Part shown: in pieces, positions 45,854 through 55,621 of the stretch
Position numbering within the stretch: the first letter of the stretch is position 1
How the letters are laid out: every line of letters begins with the position of its first letter
Source: Leucosporidium creatinivorum
Lineage: Eukaryota; Basidiomycota; Microbotryomycetes; Leucosporidiales; Leucosporidiaceae
NCBI GenBank assembly: GCA_001600635.1
Contig: BCKL01000002.1
Coordinates: forward strand, 1,513,216 to 1,577,215
Direction of reading: 5' to 3'
DNA length: 64,000 bases
Position numbers and translations under genes: made by a program
The notes under the pieces: generated by a model
What the model was told of the DNA's origin: nothing
The model's database searches: none
Seen by the model: only the letters and a program-made list of their open reading frames with translations

Positions 45854-47662
45854 CTAAACCAGAATCATGAACCCCGCTGCGATGCTCAACAGCCCCGCTC
45901 CAACCCTGCTAACTCGCTTTCCCGCTGCCGCCGAGGTTGTAGTAGCGCTCGCGAAGGCTGTGTTGGCGGTCCGAGTACCGCTTGCGGTAGTGGATTGTAC
46001 ACCTAGAGTATGACGAGATACTCCTGCTGTCGAGGCAAGTGTAGAGGCGGGAGGAAGAGTAAGGGTGAATCCATTGGGCAAGGTCGTTTCCTGCGCCGAG
46101 GGAAGGAGAGTGAAGACGGCTCCTGAGATGGTGGTGACCTCGGTGGAGTCGAAATTGGTCGTTGAAGAAACGATAGAGGTTGAAGCGAGCGATGTGCCAC
46201 CTGTGAGGGTGTCGATGCCCGCTTGGTCCGAGGGCTCGGCGATGGTGCTTTGGTCAAGAGGCGAGGTTGATGCGGGCGCGTCGAGCTGCCCAGTAGTAGA
46301 TGGAGTATCGGATGGAGTAGATGTGGCTGTGAGACTTCCTTGGTCTACTGTGGTCGGGTCTGATTCCCCTGGAGGCTCCGCCGAAGCGCAACTGCCGTTG
46401 GTGATGGCGGCGCTGCTGGACAGATCGAAGCACTGGGGTGCCGCCTTGCACCACGCTTCCAGAGTGGATAAATAGGTCTGGAGCCCTCCAGCTGCTCGCA
46501 CGGTGGCACCTCCGCATTGGTCGCAGCTGTTGGTGCAGGATAGTCAGCTTCCTTCTGCTTTCGGCGCCGCTCGGTTTCCTCCCCATTCTCAGCGTACTCA
46601 CCCTTTAGCGAGCGTGACGGTATCAGCTTGACATGGATTGGGATAGCTTGGAGAGGCTCGGACCAGGAACTGTGAAGTGTGCTCGGCGTCAGCTGCGCGG
46701 TCGATGCCAGCGCCGAGGTCGAGGCCGCGCCAAAACGCGCCGCCGAGCTCACTCACAGCATTGCACTGGGTCGCGACACAGTCTAGCGAAGCAGGAGTAC
46801 CCCCAGACCCTCCGACGCACGCTGTAGGCCGCTCCCCCTCGACCTGCACCGGCGTCTCGCCTTGGTCGCTCGCGACGCAGGCGTAGGTCTTGTCCCACCC
46901 ATAAGGGTTGGTCTCGGTGGCGATAGGGTAGCGATCACGACATGATTGTGGGAGGTAGGCGTATGTGGAGGTGAGGAGGCAAGTTCCGGCGTTGCTGCAG
47001 TGGCGAAGCCGAGCGTCGTCAGCCTTCGGACTCGAGTTTCGGTAAGAGCAGCACTCACGCGCAGGTCCCGTGATAGGTCGCTACAATAGCGTCTACTGCT
47101 TCTTGTACGCCGTCCAGGCGTAGTCCGTCAGCGCCGGTGCACGAGTTGGCGCAGCTGCGAAAAGCAAGGGCCGGCCGAGGTCAGCCTCAGCTTTCCTTCT
47201 CCACAGGCCAGCAGACTCGCAAGCTTCCACGATCTTCAATTGATTGGTCGCACGCGCCAGCAGCCGCAAAGTCAAGCAACTGTGCAAGGAAAGCGCGTCA
47301 GCTTTCAAGCTCGGCGCTGGGAAATGGCAATCAATGTACAGACTGCTGACACGCCGACGTCGCAGGGCATTGAGAAAAGTCAAAGGAGCCAGGCGTACTA
47401 GGGGGAGGGGTCGAGCCGGCCGGGGGCTCCGTTGTGGACGTCGCCGAGCTCTCGGCGGTGCCAGCGCTGCCGTCGAGAACGGTGCTCGTCGGACTCGAAG
47501 GGTCGAGAAGGCTCGTGGCTTCCGCCTGGGGGGCGCGTTTGACTGCTAGTGACGTCCCTGTAATCGTAGCAGGCCCGTTGAGCGAGGGAAGATGCGCGAG
47601 ACGAGGCGAAGCTCACCTCGTGTCAAGAGCAGGGCCAAGAGCAGCAGGAGATTGCCTCGCAT
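45854..47662 (-). CDS. Secreted Cys-rich cell-surface protein B (paralogue of A)
   Basis: Start at 47660-47662 (MRGNLLLLLALLLTR, signal peptide), with a predicted Kex2 site in VKRAPQAEA. Then come FDFSQCPATSACQQ, CANSCTGADGLRLDGVQ, CANAGTCLLTSTYAYLPQSC, NPYGWDKTYACV, SLDCVATQCNAFLVRASP, CDQCGGATVRAAG and WCKAAPQCFDLSSSAAIT. The last exon is long, Ser/Thr-rich and ends GAGLLSIAAGFMILV, a GPI-type tail. The Cys pattern and both TAFASA-T-S blocks before the tail match gene A. Cysteine spacing is conserved while the linkers diverge, as expected of a tandem pair under surface selection. Function is unknown. Confidence 0.84.
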
Positions 47663-48021
47663 TGTGTAGGCAGAGGCGATGAGAGAGTTCGAATGTAGTC
47701 GAAAGGAAGAGAGAGAGAGCAGCAGAGGCAGGAAGATGACACGCTGCACCGCCAGATCTCGATGCTCTTGCTCTGAGAGCTTGCTCGACGTTGAGCACCG
47801 CCGCTCGTCTGATCCTCGAATCAGCTCGAGCGAGGAGAGAGAGGGGCAGCCGTGTACAAAGGATTGTCTTAATGGCTGTGCCGTGCTTCCCGGTCCCCCA
47901 TTGTCAAGCAGAAGCGAACGAAGAGGCGAGTGGAACGAAAGTCGCTGCTCTTGGCGCTCGATCTCTTCTTTCTCTCCCGCCTCTTTGTGCTCGCCTTTCG
48001 CCCTCAGCGCTGCTCAACAGC
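47663..48021. other. Divergent spacer between secreted protein B and a membrane protein gene
   Basis: These 359 bp must contain both promoters. Short open frames here look random. No element was recognised. Confidence 0.4.
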
Positions 48022-49519
48022 ATGCCGTTGCGTCTCACCTACAATCCAGCCTTACCGTTCTCCTTTGCAGCCACACTTTGGCTGGCCGCGTTCTGGCTCT
48101 CAGGTTCGGCTTTCTGCCCTCGCTCGAAGTGCAGCGAGCCGAGGAGCTGACTCTGACTCTGTGCAGGGCTCGTTGGACTCGTCGTGTTCAACTTCCTCAC
48201 TCAATCGCGCGCACTGCAGTGCACCTCGTATCCGTCCTCGGACTACGTCGCAAGCAGCTGTCAACCGACGCCCATCAGCTTCTTCTCCACCTTCTACACT
48301 CGACCTCTTACGCAAGGTGCCATCGGGTCTATCGCTCTCGGGTCTATCGGTCTCGTGCCCTGGACGGTCAACGGAGTGGCTTCTCCCTCCTCGAACGGAC
48401 CTATCGACTACTCGATCCTCTCGCTCAACTGGACCGCCAATCCGCTGCAGTGCGCCATGTTTGAGCAGTCTCTGGTACTGCACCTCGACTCTGAATCGTC
48501 TAGCATGTGAGTTGAGGTGTTGGATCAGGCCGAGGAGACGTGCCGAGAAGCTCGGCGAGGAGCTGACTCGAGTGTGGTAGGAGCAAGTGAAGGAGTTGAC
48601 TTCTTGGAGTTTGACAGGTCAAGCTGCTACTATTGCGGTCCCGATTTGAGGATCCTCTGCACCTCGGTCGACTCGGAGCGGACCTCGGTGCCCGTCCAAA
48701 GTCAACGCGCCTATCAGTCCCTCCTTCTCGAGTGTGAGTGTGCAAGCCGAGCTTCTGTACCGCTGCAGCTAAATGTGAGCTCTCGATAGACAACAAGCTC
48801 TTTGTCCAACTCCATGTCGTGGCAACTACGGCCTACACCAATGCGACCGTCCTCTCGCTTCGCATGGATCGTCACGTCAAGCTCGACGGGGTGGAAGACG
48901 GAGTTTTGCCCTACAACAACACCAGTCTAGGAGTTTATCTCGGTACCACGGCGAGTGCGTCGGCCTCCAGGCTCCCCGATACAGTGTCAGCGGCTAACTC
49001 TGCATCGGCAGGCTTCCTGCCCATCACGCCGACGGACGACAATGCTGCGCTTGCTGGTATTGCTACAGCTGCTGAAGCGCTCAGTAAGTATCTTTGGCTT
49101 CGCTCTGCTTAAGAGCTGACTCTTTCCGACTGCAGGCAACATCATCGAGGCTTCTACGTCGCAAGACCTGCAACCCGACGACGCTGCGACGGGCGTTCAG
49201 CGCACCCTCCTCGTCTCGTACATCTGCAAGCAATGCACCAAGGTCAGAAAGCCCTGGGTTGAGATTTTTGCTATCGTGCTTGCTGCTGTGTGAGTTCTGG
49301 CCCTGCCATCGCCGAAGCTCGGCTGACCCCGGCCGAGGTGCTCTCCAGATCCGCCGTCCTCACCCCCGCCTTCACCCTCGCCAAAATCATCACAGAGTGG
49401 CTCACCGTCAAGTCGACGACCAGTCGATCTACCAGCCTGCGCCGATCTCGCTTGACCCGTACGGTCAGCCAATTCATCCTCCGCTGCTGTACAAGAGGAG
49501 GTCTTCTGGGGTGGTTTGA
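48022..49519 (+). CDS. Two-helix membrane protein of unknown function, with a disturbed 3' frame
   Basis: The gene starts MPLRLTYNPALPFSFAAT, with a membrane helix running through LWLAAFWLSGLVGLVVF across the first intron. A luminal/extracellular-looking domain follows, with paired cysteines (LQCTSYP, ASSCQP, LQCAMFE, SSCYYCG, ILCTSV, KCELSI) and several NxS/T sites. A second helix, about IFAIVLAAVSAVLTPAFTLAKII, comes after CKQCTKVRKPW. After LTVKSTT the plausible tail (DDQSIYQPAPISLDPYGQ, ending SSGVV) lies in another frame. This implies a +1 shift near 49415, or a sequence error. Read straight, the frame continues to 49566 instead. I do not recognise the family. The last part of the gene is duplicated at 55.08 kb. 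Confidence 0.55.
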
Positions 49520-49997
49520 TTGTGGGAATGGACGCAGGGTAGCAACTGTGACTTTGATTTGCCTGTAAAGCCCGTTTTGGCTCCCATGTGGCTAAGGCAG
49601 CAAGCCGAGAGAGGGAGTAGGGGAGGGAGCAGCCCGCAGAGACAAGAGTACCTGAGAAGACGCAAGTGAGACAGAGGTATGCACTAGTATATCTCTGTGA
49701 AAAGGCTGAGGAGTGAGAAGCATGCTGAGAGCAAGTGGCTCCGGGCCTTGGCTCCTGAGCTCCTCCCATCTCACACCCTCTAGCTATCACTGGCGGCTGT
49801 TGTAGCTCATGAGGAGAGAGATAGGATGTACGCAGGAGCTGCAAAGGTGTAATTGGTACTGTAGACTCATTGTCTGAGGGTATGGAGCTCCCATCTTGGC
49901 CAAAGGGTATGACAGAGCCCCAATTGAGCCCGGATGAGCAAGAGATACCCGGCTAGCTCAATTGGCTAGAGCATCCGACTTTTATTCGAGTGTACTG
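49457..49997 (+). repeat. Left copy of an about 0.54 kb direct duplication
   Basis: It runs from CCGTACGGTCAGCC in the 3' end of the membrane-protein gene to GTGTACTGGCA inside the tRNA-Lys gene. The same sequence, with scattered substitutions and 1-2 base indels, recurs at about 55077-55621 in the same orientation. Because this copy continues into an intact tRNA, it is probably the source. Confidence 0.85.
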
Positions 49998-50035
49998 GCA
50001 TCGGAAGGTTGCGGGTTCGAGTCCCGCGCTGGGTG
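49947..50035 (+). tRNA. tRNA-Lys (UUU anticodon) with an intron of about 15 nt
   Basis: The acceptor stem ACCCGGC (49947-49953) pairs with GCTGGGT (50028-50034), with one G-U. D arm GCTC/GAGC, anticodon stem TCCGA/TCGGA, T arm GCGGG-TTCGAGT-CCCGC. The anticodon loop reads CTTTTA, followed by an intron of about 15 nt at the canonical position one base after the anticodon. This is the only intact tRNA gene I found in the window. Confidence 0.9.
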
Positions 50036-50569
50036 GTAACGTTTTGCCGATCTCGGTGCTCGGCGAGGAGTTTTTTTGCCTCTGAAGTGCTTGCAGAGCT
50101 CATGCAAGACAGCATAGGGCAGTCAAGTATTCTTTTGATGAGTAAGGATGAGCAGGGGCCGCTCCGCGGGCCCAAGCTGCCCCAGTTCAGCACCCGACAA
50201 GCCAATGAGCTGAAGGTGGCCGAGGCGTCCCCTGAGAGTCTGCAGTGCATACATTGCTTGTCTGTATAATGCCCTTTGTTTATCGATGCTGAATGTTTCC
50301 CCTCTGCAGAGGCAGACAATCAGTATCTGGCTTTCAACATCATCTCCCATGTCACATTTCGCCTGCAACTTGCAAGAGGAGCAGATAGTCTATTTATGCT
50401 TGCACAGCAGCTGGATGACCTCTCCATCAGATGTGAGCATCAGGTACTGTATTCCATGATCGACTTGCTAGCGACAGTGTACAAGAGTCACCACGTTAAT
50501 TGAGGTCCGCCGAGGTTGAAGTTGAATGAACAATTGCCTGCTGCACTCTCTTGCTCCCCATAGATGCGC
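50036..50569. other. Region with short exon-like open frames, no resolved gene
   Basis: Two forward stretches look weakly coding. One ends at 50269 (contains KDEQGPLRGPKLPQFSTRQ). The other is an ORF at 50276-50503 (contains ISHVTFRLQLARGADSLFML). They lie either side of a CTGCAG acceptor-like site but do not join in frame by any donor I could find. They may be relics of an unidentified gene. Confidence 0.25.
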
Positions 50570-50740
50570 TATGCCTCTCCGTACAGTAGCTCTTGGTTAT
50601 TTTCCTGCCTCTGTCTACTTCACCTACACGAGCAGCCTGGGCAGTGGGCATGCTTGCCATTTTCTGCTCAATTGTTGCCTTGGACAACCGCCACGAGCCC
50701 AACACTACCCTCTGTGGTGCCGCTGGGTGAAGTAGCAAGA
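50570..50740 (+). pseudogene. Relic of the first transmembrane half of a PDR ABC transporter
   Basis: The stretch GCATGCTTGCCATTTTCTGC to CCACGAGCCCAACACTACCC parallels the reverse complement of about 8585-8690 in the functional gene (residues [20 protein letters not shown]), with the frame broken. The preceding bases also match the exon upstream (FTYVSNLA region). It is an isolated block about 2 kb upstream of the larger ABC relic. Confidence 0.7.
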
Positions 50741-51476
50741 CCGGCGCTGCTTTGGCTGAGGCAGGGATGAGCTGGCGGGAGGCGAGCTGAGGGGCTCAAC
50801 GATGGTTTGTCGACTTGCTGGGCCCTGGCGCGACGAGTGGGTCTAAGTGAGGGAGAGAGTAGTACTAGAGTGGAAGAGCTAATTGAGAGGAAACTATTGA
50901 GAGTGCTAAACTAGGAGAGAGTGGGACTAGGGAAGGAGCGGGGCAAAGATCAGGGGAGAGGCAAGGGTTGGCAAAGAGGGGTAGGACCTGAAGGAAGACA
51001 GATAGAGCAAAAGTGAGGGAACAGGAAGTTAGAGGAGGTGGAGGAACCTTGCTGATTTTCCAACGCGGGGAGGGGAGGAAGGAGTAGGAGCAAAGTTGAG
51101 AGTAGCGGGAGATCAGTGAGCGGACACCAGTGAGGAGAGGCGGGAATTGAGCTGACGGCCAGGAGCTTGTGGGAGGATTAGAAGCACAAGAATATGGGTA
51201 AATTGAACAGCTTGCAGGGCCGTGAAGAACAAGAGAGAAAGAGAGAAACGGTCTATAAGAGGATGCTACAACGACCCTCAAACTCCCGCCCCAAAAAGCC
51301 CTCTACCTTCCGACATCCCTCGGCTACTTGTATCTACCCATTTTGTCTACCCTCCTTTTTCTCTGAGACCTCCCTTCCTCCCCTTGTTATCCTTCCTCGG
51401 CACCGACCTTCCTTGATCTCCCACCTCCCCAAGCCGCTCCCTACCCGTTTCTCCTCGCCTCCACTCCCCTTGTTCC
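50741..51476. other. Non-genic, purine-rich sequence
   Basis: Mostly GA-rich on the forward strand, turning CT-rich after 51270. There are short open frames only, with no recognised motif. Confidence 0.4.
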
Positions 51477-52451
51477 TCACACACTCAACCTCCTAGACTT
51501 GCTGTTCCTTGACTCAGCCTCCACCGATGCCTCCATCCCAGCAGGAAGAGGGTACGCGCTTGGGGATCGTTCCCTCATCGATTCCCATCCCGCGTTGTCT
51601 CCGAACAAGTTGCTGTAGTCAATTGGGGTCCTCATGTCTTTCTTTCCCTTGTGGCGCTTGCGGCAAAGGGTGAAAGTTGAAGGCAATTGAGCTGAGGGCG
51701 AGCGGTTCAGCAAAGGCGAAGAAGACGAAGCGAGAGGCGAAGAGACGGCGGGGGAGTAGTTGAGGATGATGGGACGGCAAGAAGGAGGAGCTCCATTGGG
51801 GGTGTCAGCTTGGGGACAATTCAAGGTGTGAGGTGGGGTGTTGATGGGAGGCTGGATGAAGGTGTGATACTCGGCAACGGCGTTGGGCCATCCTTGAGGG
51901 ACTGAGTCGGGCAAATCAATAACAGTGGTGTTGAAAAGGTGGGTGACGGGGATGAGGTGACCTTGCTGATTGACTTGGGTGGCAGGAATGAGAGGGGGGA
52001 GCTTGTTTGCTCCGCTCATCTCGGTGCTGGCGTCGGCAATGAGCACGTCAGCGACAGGGTTAGCAACAGGTGAGTGAGGGCCAATGGAGCCAATGTCCGT
52101 GTTGTCAATGAGAGCAATGTGCGTTGAATTGATGGAAGTCCTGGCGCAAGCAGGGGCAACAACCTTGGCGTCGGAATTGGCGATGGGCGAAGCGGTGGCA
52201 AAGGCGGTCGATGCAGAGGCGGAGGTGAGGTTGGAATTGGTTGGTATTGAGGGTGATGTTGTTGGTGGTGTAGGTGATTGGGAGCATGAGTTTCTCCTCC
52301 TCCGGCTCGTCAATGAGGGCATTGTAGGCAAAGGTCGGCAAAGTAGGCGTGAAGGCGGGCAACGATGTGCAAGGCTCGCCGCCTTTCGACACTGATTTGG
52401 CGTAACTAGCGGCGGGCAATGAGCTATTGAACAGGTAGAGCTCAAGCCCAA
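51477..52451 (-). CDS. Unrecognised 324-codon open frame in the relic region
   Basis: An uninterrupted reverse frame starts MGLSSTCSIAHCPPL and ends KSRRLSV. It is rich in Pro, Ser, Thr and Asn, with a basic patch (CRKRHKGKKD) and a stretch NLFGDNAGWESMRE near the C-terminus. It has no transposase, reverse transcriptase, capsid zinc knuckle or membrane segment that I recognise. It lies in the 2 kb that separates two blocks of ABC-transporter relic, so it may belong to an inserted element. Base composition is less GC-rich than the left-hand genes. It could be a chance frame. Confidence 0.35.
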   Translation of the reverse strand: MGLSSTCSIAHCPPLVTPNQCRKAASLAHRCPPSRLLCRPLPTMPSLTSRRRRNSCSQSPTPPTTSPSIPTNSNLTSASASTAFATASPIANSDAKVVAPACARTSINSTHIALIDNTDIGSIGPHSPVANPVADVLIADASTEMSGANKLPPLIPATQVNQQGHLIPVTHLFNTTVIDLPDSVPQGWPNAVAEYHTFIQPPINTPPHTLNCPQADTPNGAPPSCRPIILNYSPAVSSPLASSSSPLLNRSPSAQLPSTFTLCRKRHKGKKDMRTPIDYSNLFGDNAGWESMRERSPSAYPLPAGMEASVEAESRNSKSRRLSV

Positions 52452-52729
52452 AACGCCGGCTCAGCGACAAAAGTCCGCTAATCGGCTCTGCTCCGAATCT
52501 CGGCCTTGCTCCTCGTTCCTCCTTCTCCCTCTACTTCCAAATTTCTCAACTTCAGACTCAGAGATGTGCGGGCATTTGAGTGTAGATCCTTTCTCTTTAG
52601 CTTGTAATACACACTACAGTCCTGTTATCTTGCGGTCCCAGTGAGGAGCACTAGTAGACCTGTGCTCCTCTCACAATGCCGGACCCACCACACCTCCCTG
52701 CTGGTACTTTACACGTAGGTTGCAGTAGG

Positions 52730-54930
52730 TTGACTACACTTGTTTGGACATCTCACCTGGCACAATGTCTGCTACAATGTGCAGATCAAGGGCCTACAAT
52801 GTGCAGATCAAGGGCAACACTCATCGCCTCCTCGACAACATCTTGGGATATGTTGCTCCCAACAAGATAACCTGCTTAATGGGAGAGCTGGGCGCAGTCA
52901 GCACCGGAGGTCCGGAGCCGTCTCAGGCGACATGCTTGTCAAAGGCAAGCCCCTTCCCGTCTTGTTCCAGTGCCAAACCTGCTGCGACTACGCCATCTAA
53001 GCAGTAGCTACCTTGCTCCAGCTCAGCGACCTCCCTCCTCCTCCTCCTATGACTCAGACTCCCTTCGCTTGCTTTGCCTTCCTCGCTTTGCCTTCCTCCT
53101 CCTCCTTAGCATCAACTTTCCTCTTTATCATCATCATCCTATCGTCAGGACGACTCTTCCCCTGCTCAGGCATCAAGCGCCAACCGGCTGGTACGTTCAG
53201 CGCGCTTCAGGGAGTCGGTGGTGACCAACTCCCCTCGGATGGGCTAGTCTCGAGGGAGACAGCCCCATGGCTGGAGTGGTGGATGGGTGTGCATGGCATG
53301 GATGGTGGTATTGGGTGTCCCTGCCTTCTACTCTCACTCAGCTCAAGACCCCTATCTCTGAGTGGGACTTAGGAGGGGCGGGGTGCCTCTGCAGGAGGTC
53401 TTTCTTTAACTTCATTTGAGAGAGTCTCCTGCAGGTGAGCATTTATGGTCTCTCTTTCTGCTGCATTAGAACTTCATCTGAGAGAGTCTCCTACAGCCTT
53501 TGCAACAAAACTGGCTCATGTGAGTGACCCAGCACTCTTCTATTTGCTTACACTGACTGGTCACCCTCCTTTGACCTCACAGGCCAACAGCAAGACACTC
53601 ATCTTGCCACCACCCCCATTTGTTAGGCTCTCATCTCCTCTAACCGTCTTCCTCAGCCCGCTTCCGCGGGCGCGTAGGCGTCCATCTCAAGAAGAGTGAT
53701 GATCTCCTTGACATACTTGAGCTTCCGTCCTTGCTCGGCCTCACGCCAAGGCCATGGTCGGAGAGGTCGGCATGGGGCTCAACGTCGAGCAGCGCAAGCG
53801 TTGGACCATCACTGTTGAGCTCGCCGCCAAGCCTGCTCTCCTCATCTTCCTCGACAAGCCTGTGAGTTGTACCTTCCTAGACGCTTGCTCTGTCTAGCTT
53901 TGGGATGCCAACACCCTGCAGCTGACCCTCCGGCGCTCTTTTGCAGTCTTCGGGACTCGACTTGCAATCCTCCTGGTCCATCATGCAGCTTCTCAGGAAG
54001 CTCGCCAACCACGGACAGGCCATTCTTGCTACCATTCACCAGCCCAGCTCTGAGCTCTTCCAGGTCTCTTTGGTTTTCTGCTTCTCCTTAAGAAGGGGTG
54101 ATTTGCTGTCACCAAGGTCAGCTCCTCCCGCCTTGACGAGAAGCTGAGTAGTGCTTGATGACTGGTAGGGGGCAGACAACGTACTTCAGAGACATTGGGC
54201 ACAACTCAGAGATGCTCATCAAGTACTTTGGCACTTGTTCAGAGCTTCAGTGCGGTCCCAAGGATAACCCTGCCGAGTACATCCTCAATGTCATTGGCGC
54301 TGGAGCGGGAGCTACCACAGCGCGTGCTCTTCCTTTTCCATTGTGTCCTGCATATCACAAACCCTTCCTTACTGACCCTTCCTTCCGTTGCAGAGGAGGA
54401 CTGGCACAGACTGTGGAAGTTTCTGGACAGGTTGAAGGCTACACAGAAGCAGATTGACAACTACCACCAGCAACACGTTGAGCGCAAGTCTGCTGCCAAT
54501 GCCTCAGCCAACTCGGGATGTGGTTATGCCGCCCACTTGTTAACTCAATTCTGGGTTGCTGCAACCGCATCTTCCAAAACCATCAGAGAGATCCTACATT
54601 TCAGTAGCTCACCTTGAACTTTCCCTCAAGTACATCAGACTAACCTGCCTTTCCCTGCAGACATCATGGCCAAGATCGATCTCAATATTGTCGCCGCACT
54701 CTTCACCAGCTTTTTGTTCTGGGACTCGCCTGGAAACGTCGCCAATACGTAGAACAAGCTCTTCACCGTCTTCATGGCTTGAGTGCACTTTTCAGCTTCT
54801 CCTTCCTTGCACCCTGTTGACCTGCCTCTCTGCCTCATTTGCAGTGTCGTTCTCTGCACTCCCCTCTTCCCAGCAGCTTCAGCTCAAGTACAGCTCAGTC
54901 TGCACACTGTAGGGCACCCTGTGCCCCTCA
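52730..54930 (+). pseudogene. PDR ABC transporter pseudogene (NBD2 to TMD2)
   Basis: Scattered blocks match the functional gene at 4.8-11.4 kb in order: HNVCYNVQIKG...LLDNILGYVAP, an NBD2 that lost its Walker A (GELGA joins directly to VSTG), the QANSKTLIL block, [12 protein letters not shown]-like sequence, [66 protein letters not shown], and MAKIDLNIVAAL with stops. Introns are retained, so it is a DNA-level copy. Further damage: a 22 bp tandem duplication (TGCAGATCAAGGGCCTACAA unit) near 52780, about 0.5 kb of unrelated sequence at 53005-53570, and an inverted piece at about 53672-53725. Divergence is far greater than in the 13.3 kb copy, so this is an older event or a different paralogue. 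Confidence 0.88.
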
Positions 54931-55076
54931 GTGAGGACTGGTCTGACTCTGCACAGCTTCGCCCTTTTGCTCTCCAACCTCATCCATCTTTGGCTCACCG
55001 GTTGGGCAGGTTCCTCCTAGACAATGAGAGTTATTATGGCAAACACTGGCAGAGTTACTGCATTGGCTTGCTCAAC

Positions 55077-55621
55077 CGTACGGTCAGCCAATTCATCCTC
55101 CGCTGCTGTACAAGAGGAGGTCTTCTGGGGTGGTTTGAGCGTGGGAATGGACGCAGGGTAGCAACTGTGACTTTGATTTGCCTGTAAAGCCCGTTTTGGC
55201 TCTCCCATGTGGCTAAGGCAGCAAGCTGAGCGAGGGAGTAGGGGAGGGAGCAGCACGCAGAGACAAGAGTACCTGAGAAGACGCAAGTGAGACAGAGGTA
55301 TGCACTAGTATATCTCTGTGAAAAGGCTGAGGAGTGAGAAGCATGCTGAGAGCAAGTGGCTCCGGGCCTTGGCTCCTGAGCTCCTCCCATCTCACACCCT
55401 CTAGCTATCACTGGCGGCTGTTGTAGCTCATGAGGAGAGAGATAGGATGTACGCAGGAGCTGCAAAGGTGTAATTGGTACTGCAGACTCATTGTCTGAGG
55501 GTATGGAGCTCCCATCTTGGCCAAAGGGTATGAGGGAGCCCCAATTGAGCCTGGATGTGCAAGAGATACCCGGCTAGCTCAATTGGCTTAGAGCATCTGA
55601 ATTTTATTCGGTGTACTGGCA
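55077..55621 (+). repeat. Right copy of the about 0.54 kb direct duplication
   Basis: It matches 49457-49997 with roughly a dozen visible differences. It is joined on the left to ABC-relic sequence and on the right to unrelated sequence, directly after GTGTACTGGCA. Confidence 0.85.
55568..55621 (+). pseudogene. Truncated tRNA-Lys relic (5' half only)
   Basis: It keeps ACCCGGCTAGCTCAATTGGC and the anticodon region but has an extra T in the D arm (GGCTTAGAGC), changes in the anticodon stem, and a break in the intron. The 3' half with the T arm is absent, so it cannot fold. Confidence 0.85.

Noticed and set aside
49457-55621. The two 0.54 kb direct repeats as LTRs of a retrotransposon
   Set aside because: The left copy runs out of a protein-gene 3' end into an intact sense tRNA, there are no TG..CA ends, no primer-binding site complementary to a tRNA, and no gag-pol between them; the interior is ABC-transporter relic.
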